Positions 1 through 5,878 of a stretch of DNA of 6,161 bases are shown here, one piece after another. The DNA is from Paenibacillus sp. JCM 18996 (GTDB taxonomy: Bacteria; Bacillota; Bacilli; Paenibacillales; NBRC-103111), in the NCBI GenBank assembly GCA_001313085.1, contig BBFE01000078.1:1-6161 (forward strand). Reading direction: 5' to 3'. The stretch's first letter is position 1. Each line of letters starts with the position of its first letter. The notes below the pieces were generated by a model. That model saw nothing but the letters and a program-made list of their open reading frames with translations, had not been told where the DNA came from and made no database searches. Made by a program: the position numbers and the translations under genes.

Positions 1-82
1 TCCTCCGGTCTGCCCTCCCGGCTGCGTCGATCCTCCGGTCTGCCCTCCCGGCTGCGTTCCTCCTCCGGTCTGCCCTCCCGGC
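1..82 (-). repeat. 30-bp tandem repeat encoding the Gly/Gln-rich tail of the PBP
   Basis: Nearly three copies of a 30-bp unit start at 1, 31 and 61. The first 26 bases of the copies at 1 and 31 are identical, and the third copy diverges after base 82. On the minus strand each unit encodes ten residues with the core QPGGQTGG (KPGGQTGG in the first-translated copy). The array runs off the window edge, so its full copy number is unknown. Flexible low-complexity tails of this kind are common at the extracellular end of class A PBPs in Paenibacillus-like bacteria, and the copy number can change by slippage. Confidence 0.9.
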
Positions 83-2369
83 TTCTGATTCTGATCAGTT
101 CCCGGCGCCGGCAACTGATCCTGCGGAATCGTCAAGGATGCCACGTTCGAACGGTCCCCTGTTTCATTCGTATCGCGATTAACCGGAACCACATAATATT
201 GATAAGTCTCGCCCGTGATTACGGACAAGTCAGTGGCGGTCGGAGTGGCAGAAGAGGTGATCTGAACAAAGTCCGGTGATTTGGAGTCTTTCCTGAACAC
301 CTGATAAATCGTATTCTGACCTATGGGAGACCAGTCCAGCTTCACGGAGCGGCTATCTCTCGCATAATGCGCAGACAAGTCTCCAATGCCTTTGGGCGTA
401 TTCATATCCGGCGCGTTCAAGTCCGGAACACCCGGCGGTCGTTTGAAATCGGTAATCGGAACGCCATCCAGCGATTTGGACATATATTCCCTGAAGAGGG
501 CCGCCGTTTTGTCGCTGCCCGTTCTCACATAGTGCTTGGAATCGGTCTTGTCGAATCCCATCCATGTAGCCGCCGTCCATTCCGGCGTATAACCTACAAA
601 CCAGGCGTCCTTATTGTATTTTTTTTCTAAGCCTTGAATCGTAAGCTGCGTCGTTCCGGTTTTACCGGCCACAGGGCGGTTAAACCTTGCGGCTGAGCCC
701 AGTCCGCCAGGCTCCACGACACCTTGCATCATAAAGGTGCTGTAATATGCGGTCTTGGCGCTCATGACCTGCTTTTTTTGTCCTGCTTGAAAGCGACCTG
801 TTCGCGGCCCTTCGAGTCTACAATACGCAAGATCGCATGGCTTTATACATTACGCCGTTGTTCGGGAAAGCCGAATAGCTTGGGCCATTTGAAGCGGAGA
901 CGCGCCACCCGTCAAACCGCCCAGCGCAATCGCCAGGTTGCGGTCTTTGGCCGGATCGAGCGGGATGCCCATATCCGCAGCCATTTTCATTCCTTTCGTA
1001 ATCCCTACTTCATTCAGAGTCCATACTGCGGGCACATTGATCGAATATTTAAGCGCGTCAAACATCGTGACCTCCCCGCGGTATTTGCCGTCCCAGTTGC
1101 GCGGCTTGTAATCTCCGAAGGAAATGCTCGGGTCGTCGGGAAGCTTGCTGTACGGATTAAATTTCCCGGATTCCAAAGCAGGCGCGTAATCGACAATCGG
1201 CTTGAAAGACGAACCCGGCTGCTGGCCAACCACGGCGCGGTTCATATCCTTTGTTTTGTAGTCACGTCCGCCGATCATCGCCACAATACCGCCGTCTTTG
1301 TTATTGACGATAACGGTAGAGCTCTGCATTTTGACCCCATCCGGTGCATCCTCTTGGAAAAAAAACTTCGGATTGGCATATGCCTGCTCCAGAATTTTTT
1401 TTGTGCGTTGATATCGATAGACGTGTAAATCTTGTAGCCTCCGCGCAGCAGCTCATCCTCATCGATGTTGTACATATCCGCGGCTTCTTTCACTACATAA
1501 TCGGCATAGCTTGCAAAATCTTTCTTTACCCCGGTGGCCGCTTGCTTCGGCGGAACATAATCCACCGCGGCGGCGGCTGCCCTGTCGGCTTCGGTAATAT
1601 ATCCCTGGTCTTTCATAAGCTGAAGCACAACCCCGCGGCGCTCCTTGGATTTCTCCGGGTTGGTAAGGGGGGAGTACGTATTCGGCGCTTTAGGCAAAGC
1701 CGCCAACGTAGCAATTTCCCACAGCTCCAGCTTGTTAAGGTCGTCTTTTCCGAAATAACGCATGGAAGCTGTTTTCACGCCGTAAGCGTTGCCTCCGAAC
1801 AAAATCCGGTTCAAATACAGCTCCAGAATCTGATCTTTCGTATATTGGTTCTCCAGTGCTACAGCTACCGCCGCCTCGTTCGCTTTACGGAAAATCGTTT
1901 TATCCGATCCGACGATCACGTTCTTGGCGAGCTGCTGCGTGATTGTACTTGCTCCTTCCGCGGCGCGGCGTTCGACTACGTCTTTATAAATCGCGCGGCC
2001 AATGGCATAGAAGTCGACTCCTGCGTGCTCGTTAAACCTGCGGTCCTCCGTAGCGATAAAAGCGTCTTTCAGCCTCTTTGGAATTTGATCGCCGGTTACT
2101 ATCTGGCGGTTCTCTCTGGCAAGGGTGTAAATCTCCTGAGGCTTGTCCGAGCTGTCATAGATATGGGATGATTCCGCCAAATCGAATTTATTGTCGTTCA
2201 AGCTTGCGTTCAGCATTCTTTGGCCGTTATAAATAATCCAGATATAAAATCCCAATGCGCAGACAACCGCTAACAAGCCGGCGACAAGGACCCATGCCAT
2301 AAACTTTTTTGAAGCCGGATTTCTTCTTTTTTTTCCCAGGTGCGTTTTTTTCTCCTTGCTCGTTCCCAT
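1..2369 (-). CDS. PBP1A-family class A penicillin-binding protein, 3' end outside window, four apparent frameshifts
   Basis: Bifunctional peptidoglycan synthase: glycan-strand polymerisation plus peptide cross-linking on the outer face of the membrane. From the ATG at 2369 come a basic cytoplasmic tail, a membrane segment (about residues 24-47) and a GT51 transglycosylase domain. That domain shows TEDRRF (catalytic Glu108), GASTITQQLAKN (139-150), a region starting RKANE (161) and ILELYLNRILFGG (181-193). The transpeptidase domain has SSFK (catalytic Ser codon near 1212), YSIN and KTGTT (about 664-650). A fibronectin type III-like domain (about 430-125) and a QPGGQTGG-rich tail follow. AAGGGG lies 8 nt before the start. 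Four single-base losses break the frame: the T run 1395-1402, near 876, near 839, and the T run 773-779. Restoring them gives 791 residues inside the window, with the C-terminus beyond base 1. The changes look like sequencing errors, though a pseudogene is possible. Family identity is very secure. Confidence 0.93.
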
Positions 2370-2381
2370 TCTACCGACCCC

Positions 2382-2524
2382 TTACTTCTCTCTATTTGCC
2401 TTGTAATTGCCCTCTGACGCAAGCCCTGAAGCGATGACAAGTTCAAGCACATCATTGATACTCTTCGGTCTGTTCGGAAAAAAATATTATTTACCACTAA
2501 GCAAAAGAACAACCTCATGTCCAT
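2382..2524 (-). CDS. possible 47-residue small protein between hfq and the PBP gene, one apparent frameshift
   Basis: I do not recognise this protein. A perfect AGAAGGAG ribosome binding site (2538-2531) sits 6 nt before an ATG at 2524. The frame opens MDMRLFFCLVVNNIFF and then loses sense. Adding one base to the 7-base A/T run at 2478-2484 continues it as PNRPKSINDVLELVIASGL and ends at a TAA (2384-2382). That stop overlaps the AAGGGG ribosome binding site of the PBP gene, as expected of a tightly packed operon member. The N-terminal half is hydrophobic and the C-terminal half looks like a helix. An alternative start (2543) reads in the final frame but meets an in-frame TAA after 18 codons and has no clear ribosome binding site. 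If the small protein is not real, this interval is a plain 229-bp spacer. Confidence 0.45.
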
Positions 2525-2530
2525 GGGTTG

Positions 2531-2538
2531 CTCCTTCT
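2531..2538 (-). promoter_or_regulatory. strong ribosome binding site for the small ORF after hfq
   Basis: AGAAGGAG on the minus strand matches the anti-Shine-Dalgarno sequence over eight bases and lies 6 nt upstream of the ATG at 2524. No other gene begins there. This is the main sign that something is translated between hfq and the PBP gene, and it decides between the two candidate starts. Confidence 0.6.
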
Positions 2539-2598
2539 GCCATATACTCTTGTAAACTGAAAAAATTTATGCTGAAACCAGATGTGATTTTTTTTGGG

Positions 2599-2841
2599 TC
2601 ATGCTTCCGGTTGGTTTTCGTTATTCATTAGGGAAACCGCTCTTTGCGGTGTGAAAGTAGAAATAGCGTGCTTGTAAACCATCTGCTGCTTGCCCTCGCT
2701 GTCAATGACAATCGTGAAATTGTCAAACGCCCGGATTACCCCTTTAATTTGAAAACCGTTCGTCAAGTAAACCGTAACCGGGACGCTGTCCTTGCGCAGC
2801 TGGTTCAGAAAGTTGTCTTGAATATTGATCGATTTATTCAT
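2599..2841 (-). CDS. hfq: RNA chaperone Hfq
   Basis: Complete 80-residue Hfq, an Sm-like protein that forms a hexameric ring and binds small RNAs and A/U-rich mRNA segments in the cytoplasm. The Sm core runs from about residue 8 to 65: [13 protein letters not shown] in the N-terminal helix, a hydrophobic Sm1 strand block with [13 protein letters not shown] (22-34), DNF at 40-42, and the signature Sm2 motif YKHAIST (56-62). The C-terminal tail (about 66-80) is short and polar, as usual in Firmicutes. The start is fixed by AGGGGG (2855-2850) 8 nt before the ATG. It follows miaA by 78 bp, the classic miaA-hfq order shared with Bacillus and enterobacteria, so it is probably co-transcribed. This is the only protein gene of the minus-strand cluster that reads without interruption. 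Confidence 0.97.
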   Translation of the reverse strand: MNKSINIQDNFLNQLRKDSVPVTVYLTNGFQIKGVIRAFDNFTIVIDSEGKQQMVYKHAISTFTPQRAVSLMNNENQPEA

Positions 2842-2919
2842 CCCTGGGTCCCCCTATAAATTAGAAAACGAATGACTTAAAGGCTTGCTTCGCCTATGCG
2901 GCTCAACGGAAAACCGCCC

Positions 2920-3876
2920 TTAATGGAACATAAGCTTTCTTGTTATTATACCATTGATTTCTCGCAATTGCTCGTCAAATTTTGCCTGTTCCGTTACGTC
3001 CACCCATTCGATGTCCTTCATATGGCGGAACCAGGAGAGCTGTCTTTTGGCAAAATGGCGGGTGTCTCTTTTTTTAGCAGGACGATGGCTTCGGATAGTG
3101 TAATTTCCCCATGTAGATACGCGGCAATTTCCTTGTAGCCCAAAGCCTGCATCGATACCATCCCCCGGGTGTAACCGTCTGCAAGCAGGCGGCGCACCTC
3201 ATCGACCAAGCTTCATGCAGCATTTGATCGATTCTCTCCTCAATCCGTTTATATAGTACAGTTCTATCCATTGTCAACCCGATGATACATAATTCGTAGG
3301 GGGATTCCTTCTTTTGTCCCTTTTGCTGCTCCGACAAAGTTTCTCCGGTCACATGATAGACTTCAAGCGCCCGGATGATTCTTCTTTGGTCGTTGGGATG
3401 CAGTCGTGACGCCATTTCCGGGTCTACTGCCCTGAGCTTGGCATGAAGCGCTTCCGCTCCGTACGTTTCCGCGAAAATTCGCTGCTCTTCCCGAAACGCC
3501 TCATCCGCGCCGGTCTCGTTAAACGTAAAATTATAGCATAAGGATTCGATATACAGTCCGGTGCCGCCAACGACAAAAGGCAGCTTGCCCCTGGCAGAAA
3601 TCTCCTCGATCAGCCTTCCGGCTTCCTTCTGGAATTCCGCTGCCGAATAAGGAAAATCCGGATCGTGTATATCGATCATATGATGCGGGACCAAATCTCG
3701 TTCTTCCTCGGACGCTTTGGCTGTACCGATATCCATCCCCCGGTAAACCTGCATCGAATCGCCAGAAATAATTTCACAAGCGTAGCGTTGAGCGATGTAT
3801 AAACTGAGTCTGGTCTTGCCGACCGCCGTAGGCCCGATCAAGACCAGCAGTTTATTTTTTTCTGTGGTTGCCGCAT
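2920..3876 (-). CDS. miaA: tRNA dimethylallyltransferase MiaA, three apparent frameshifts
   Basis: MiaA transfers a dimethylallyl group from DMAPP to N6 of adenine 37 in tRNAs reading UNN codons, the first step to i6A/ms2i6A. Visible family marks are the Walker-A-like GPTAVGKT (residues 15-22), SGDSMQVYRGMDIGTAK around Asp40, GGTGLY (104-109) and DQRRIIRALE (163-172). The insert region is followed by VSMQALGYKEI and the C-terminal block KRDTRHFAKRQLSWFR. The frame is broken three times, each repaired by one added base: the T run 3855-3861 just after the start, near 3209-3211, and the T run 3069-3075. The repaired protein is 319 residues, normal for MiaA. The ATG at 3876 shares its A with the TAA of the preceding methyltransferase (TAATG), which suggests translational coupling; a GGAG lies further upstream. 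TTG at 3841 could be taken as a start by an automatic caller but would cut into the N-terminal strand. The stop is TAA at 2922-2920. Confidence 0.95.
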
Positions 3877-4650
3877 TACAGTCTGATCACTCCATAGGCA
3901 ATTTTGGCTCCGGATTTGTGGATCTCCCGAAAACCGAGGCGGACGAATTCCCTGCTGTTCCGATGCTCTTTGAGCACGATAGTTTTCCGTCCCACCCGTC
4001 TAGCTTCTCCGATCGTTTCCTCCCGGACCGGATGATTGTTAGCTGCTCCCCGCAGCGCGGAAATGGCAGCCGATTCCTCTATCGGATGCCTGAACATCGG
4101 ATCCAGATAAACAATATCGACAGACCGGTCCGGCAGCCGCTTCAAATATTCCAAATGATCGGCATGCTCAAGCCGGACAGCCCTCATCGCCCGGTTCAGC
4201 TCCGGCACGTCCGATTTATATACGGCAAGCCCTACCCTTGTGATAAAAGCCAGCATCCTCTGGCTCTCGATAGCGGTAACCGAGCCTTCAGCACCGACTC
4301 CCAAAGCGAATATGATCGCGTCAGAAGCCAGCCCTGCCGTACAATCCAGCACGTGGTCCCCTGGCTGCACGTCGGCCACCTTCAGCAGAATGTCGGTTTC
4401 GCCGCGAAGCCATCTTTTGGCGCGCACCTGCGCCGTGCTGGGATGAAAAAAAGAAAGGAGCCTGTCCCCCTCGAATCCATTTCAAGCCTTCCTTGGAAAC
4501 GACAAGGAATTCGTCATCGCCAAATTTCTCGGTTAACTGGGGAAGAGACATTCTGCGCCTGGGCACCCAACGTGCGGAGAACTCCACAGCCAGCCCTTTG
4601 GCGGTGCGCACCGCTTCTTCGGCAGGGTCGTATGTAGTTGTAACAAGCAT
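3876..4650 (-). CDS. RsmJ-like class I SAM-dependent methyltransferase, one apparent frameshift
   Basis: This is a Rossmann-fold methyltransferase resembling the RsmJ/PF04445 family. RsmJ itself makes m2G1516 in 16S rRNA, but the substrate here is only inferred. The repaired protein has 257 residues. The N-terminal domain (about 1-65) is typical of the Firmicute version, with PFFFHPS near 65-71. Motif I is VLDCTAGLASD (about 100-110), then TAIES (acidic end of strand 2), VDIVYLDPMFRH (177-188, catalytic DPMF) and KIAYGVIRL at the end. The 7-base A/T run at 4446-4452 is one base too long for the frame to continue, the only apparent insertion in the window. I chose ATG at 4650 because AGGTG (4661-4657) lies 6 nt before it; a GTG at 4659 would overlap that site. 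It is the first gene of the minus-strand cluster and overlaps miaA by one base. Confidence 0.87.
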
Positions 4651-4702
4651 TGATTTCACCTGTTCTGTAGCAGCGGTAAAAAAAATAAACCTTCCAAAAG
4701 AA

Positions 4703-4718
4703 GAGAAAGCTCTTTCTC
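4703..4718. repeat. 16-bp palindrome in the leader of the minus-strand cluster
   Basis: GAGAAAG-CT-CTTTCTC is a perfect 7-bp inverted repeat around a 2-base centre. It falls in the predicted 5' leader, about 50 bp upstream of the methyltransferase start. No T run follows it in the direction of transcription at terminator spacing, so a protein-binding site or RNA hairpin is more likely than a terminator. Confidence 0.5.
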
Positions 4719-4745
4719 AGAGGTTCGCCGCGGAAAGATATTCAA

Positions 4746-4774
4746 ATTATAGCTTATTCTTTATTGCGGAACAA
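4746..4774 (-). promoter_or_regulatory. sigma-A-type promoter of the methyltransferase-miaA-hfq-PBP cluster
   Basis: On the minus strand, a perfect -10 TATAAT (4751-4746) is preceded by exactly 17 bp and a -35-like TTGTTC (4774-4769). Transcription would begin near 4739, leaving a leader of about 90 nt before the methyltransferase ATG. The -35 is only a partial match to TTGACA. No equally good promoter is visible between the downstream genes. Confidence 0.6.
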
Positions 4775-4782
4775 CTTTCCGC
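4766..4782. repeat. inverted repeat overlapping the -35 box
   Basis: GCGGAA-CAACT-TTCCGC is a perfect 6-bp inverted repeat with a 5-base centre. It covers the -35 element of the predicted cluster promoter, so it could be an operator. It also lies 11 bp from the left 32-bp repeat and may instead belong to that element. Confidence 0.5.
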
Positions 4783-4793
4783 AGTGCGGGAGG

Positions 4794-4825
4794 TTCAGTC
4801 CCTATTTTCATTAGGGTCAAATGTT
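4794..4825 (+). repeat. 32-bp repeat, left copy
   Basis: This 32-bp segment begins TTCAGTCCC and ends GGGTCAAATGTT. It recurs at 5436-5467 in the same orientation with four mismatches. The left copy contains the small stem CCCTA-ttttcat-TAGGG. It lies about 20 bp beyond the -35 box of the minus-strand promoter. The two copies bracket the coiled-coil gene. Confidence 0.7.
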
Positions 4826-4937
4826 ACACAGATGTTGCATAGATGCGGTTAAAGCCAATGATGACTTAGAGGAATTGTGTGTGATTTTAGAACACCGTTG
4901 TATTAATATTATATTCAAAATGATATATTTAAGTGGG

Positions 4938-5225
4938 ATGGTAAAGCGTGTGGATAAAGAAAATTTGCTTGAACAAACGCATCAAATGGTTGGTCAATTG
5001 GTCACGATGGTTGCCAGTTTAGCGCACAAAGTCGATGCAATTGAAAAGAGGCTTGAGCGAGTAGAAGAAACGCTTGAACGAGTAGAAGAAGGGCTTGGGA
5101 GAGTAGAGTAGGACGTGAAAGAGATTAATAATAATCAGGAACGGCATGAACGCATATTGGAAACATTGTCATTGAAGTATGTGGAAGCCGATTTAGAGAT
5201 TAGGGATATTAAGCGGAGACTTTAG
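4938..5225 (+). pseudogene. small coiled-coil protein gene interrupted by an in-frame TAG
   Basis: Function unknown. The frame from ATG 4938 (or GTG 4950, giving a start VDKENLLEQ) encodes a hydrophobic helix-like stretch HQMVGQLVTMVASLAHKVD. Heptads of the type LERVEET, LERVEEG, LGRVE follow, encoded by three 21-bp direct repeats at 5052-5114. A TAG at 5109-5111 ends the open frame after 57 residues. The same frame continues beyond it, without losing heptad phase, through DVKEINNNQERHERILETL to a second TAG at 5223-5225. There it runs directly into a terminator hairpin. This argues that the ancestral gene had about 95 codons and that GAG or GAA was changed to TAG. Short all-helical proteins of this kind are frequent in Paenibacillus and relatives. 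The ribosome binding site is weak for either start. The truncated 57-residue form might still be made. Confidence 0.65.
5052..5114 (+). repeat. three 21-bp heptad-encoding direct repeats
   Basis: Copies start at 5052, 5073 and 5094, each beginning CTTG and each encoding one seven-residue coiled-coil heptad. The first two differ at only three positions. The third is more diverged and carries the TAG at the place where the others have GAA. Heptad expansion by unequal duplication is the likely origin. Confidence 0.75.
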
Positions 5226-5240
5226 TTTCTCCTTTTTTTT
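5215..5240 (+). terminator. rho-independent terminator of the coiled-coil gene
   Basis: GGAGA (5215-5219) pairs with TCTCC (5228-5232) across an 8-base loop and is followed at once by eight T residues (5233-5240). The stem contains the second stop codon (5223-5225), which supports that codon as the original end of the gene. Confidence 0.7.
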
Positions 5241-5435
5241 CTGTGAAAATCATAACGCACGTATGTCCGCTTTTCGTCTTTATGAAAGTTGCAGGATTAG
5301 TCAAAATTGACAATAGGATGCCCAGGCCCATTTATTTTTTTAGACCTTGGTATAAAAGCGATTACGTTTGGGAATATTGTTAAGTTAGCCTGCTTGAGGT
5401 TCTGTTTTTTGGCCCGCCTTCAATATAAGGCTGCT

Positions 5436-5467
5436 TTCAGTCCCCTCTTTCATTCGGGTCAAATGTT
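5436..5467 (+). repeat. 32-bp repeat, right copy
   Basis: Second copy of the segment at 4794-4825, same orientation and length, 28 of 32 positions identical, offset by 642 bp. A GCCTT/AAGGC hairpin (5416-5431) ends 4 bp before it, just as a GCGGAA/TTCCGC hairpin precedes the left copy. The hairpin sequences differ, but the arrangement is the same. Confidence 0.7.
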
Positions 5468-5470
5468 GCC

Positions 5471-5535
5471 GACCGTTGACGGTCGCTAGGAAAACCAGTC
5501 GTGGCGCGGGTTTACGGATACACGCTACAAAACTG
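5471..5535. repeat. two adjacent inverted repeats next to the right 32-bp repeat
   Basis: First, GACCG-TTGA-CGGTC (inside 5471-5484) forms a compact stem. Second, CAGT (5496-5499) with ACTG (5532-5535) encloses GTGGCG (5501-5506) paired with CGCTAC (5523-5528, one G-T pair) around a 16-base loop. No tRNA or known RNA class fits. A folded RNA or a dispersed intergenic repeat are both possible. Confidence 0.4.
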
Positions 5536-5560
5536 TATGCCATAAATTTTCGGGCATTCC

Positions 5561-5630
5561 ATTTTTTTTGCTGAAAAAACCGGCAGTATCCTCGAAAACG
5601 TCGCGGCACTATTTTTTTTGTTCAAAAAAG
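5561..5630. repeat. two 20-bp T8/A6 elements spaced exactly 50 bp apart
   Basis: The elements at 5561-5580 and 5611-5630 each start with A, eight T and G, and each contains six A near the end. They match at 16-17 of 20 positions. Each can fold as a T/A stem with a short loop. The sequence between them is only weakly similar, so the pair is not a clear tandem duplication. Confidence 0.45.
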
Positions 5631-5695
5631 CTTTACTGATAGTGTCCCTCTAACAGGTATAATCATGTATGTCTAGGGCTATAATAGTTAGTTTT

Positions 5696-5878
5696 CATCA
5701 TGGTGCGGTAGGTTCCCGCTTCCCGCTCCCTGATATTTTTTCAACACAGTCGGTGAAGCTGCTTAATAATAAACTCGCTTAGGGAAGCCTCTTGACGAAC
5801 CAGTTCCTCGACAAACCTGATAGCCTCGGCATGATTAATAACTTCAAAATGTTCAAGAAGCGGTTTCCCTCCCTCAAA
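5696..5878 (-). pseudogene. remnant of a Fic-family protein, without the catalytic motif
   Basis: The minus frame from 5878 reads FEGGKPLLEHFEVINHAEA, then IRFVEELVRQEASLSE, IIKQLHRLC, a TGA stop (5743-5741), and in the same frame KNIREREAGTYRTMM. This is the order seen in the N-terminal part of Fic domain proteins (EH-EVINH-EAI, LSE-IK-LH-LVLKNI, AG-YR). Fic enzymes usually transfer AMP or related groups to target proteins. Similarity ends after YRT, and the catalytic HPFxxGNGR motif expected further on is absent. Upstream, another minus frame (about 5987-5880) with SKLNNELKR and HKTKFTLI may be the preceding part, joined if the six-base A run at 5876-5881 were one shorter. The gene cannot make an active enzyme. 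Family call from motif order only. Confidence 0.62.

Larger units (their letters stand above)
5241..5695. other. non-coding, stem-loop-rich stretch
   Basis: I see no credible gene here. Short open frames on both strands (plus 5307-5489, minus 5609-5385) have no ribosome binding site or recognisable motif and cross the 32-bp repeat and the hairpins. The stretch contains a TTGACA at 5308-5313 without a convincing -10, a GCCTT-caatat-AAGGC hairpin (5416-5431), the right 32-bp repeat, two more stems (5471-5535) and two T/A-run elements (5561-5630). Confidence 0.6.

Noticed and set aside
1..90. CRISPR array
   Set aside because: The 30-bp units are directly tandem without spacers and encode a PBP tail in frame.
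1395..1402. Programmed frameshifting in the PBP gene
   Set aside because: No stimulatory structure or conserved purpose is visible, and similar breaks occur in unrelated neighbouring genes.
724..1428. Long plus-strand open frame of 234 codons
   Set aside because: It is antisense to the PBP gene, whose minus-strand frames carry the SSFK and YSIN motifs. It has no ribosome binding site and an implausible Arg/His-rich composition.
1344..2171. Plus-strand open frame of 275 codons
   Set aside because: It lies opposite the transglycosylase domain of the PBP, with no family motif and no start signal.
3795..4637. Plus-strand open frame of 280 codons
   Set aside because: It lies opposite miaA and the methyltransferase, both clearly identified on the minus strand.
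4821..4937. Longer N-terminus for the coiled-coil gene
   Set aside because: The open frame extends to 4821 only because no stop occurs; it starts inside the 32-bp repeat and its residues are not coiled-coil-like.
5307..5609. Overlapping open frames on both strands (plus 5307-5489, minus 5609-5385)
   Set aside because: Both run through the 32-bp repeat and hairpins, lack ribosome binding sites, and show no recognisable domain.
5657..5662. TATAAT on the plus strand
   Set aside because: No -35 match at 16-18 bp and no gene downstream on that strand.
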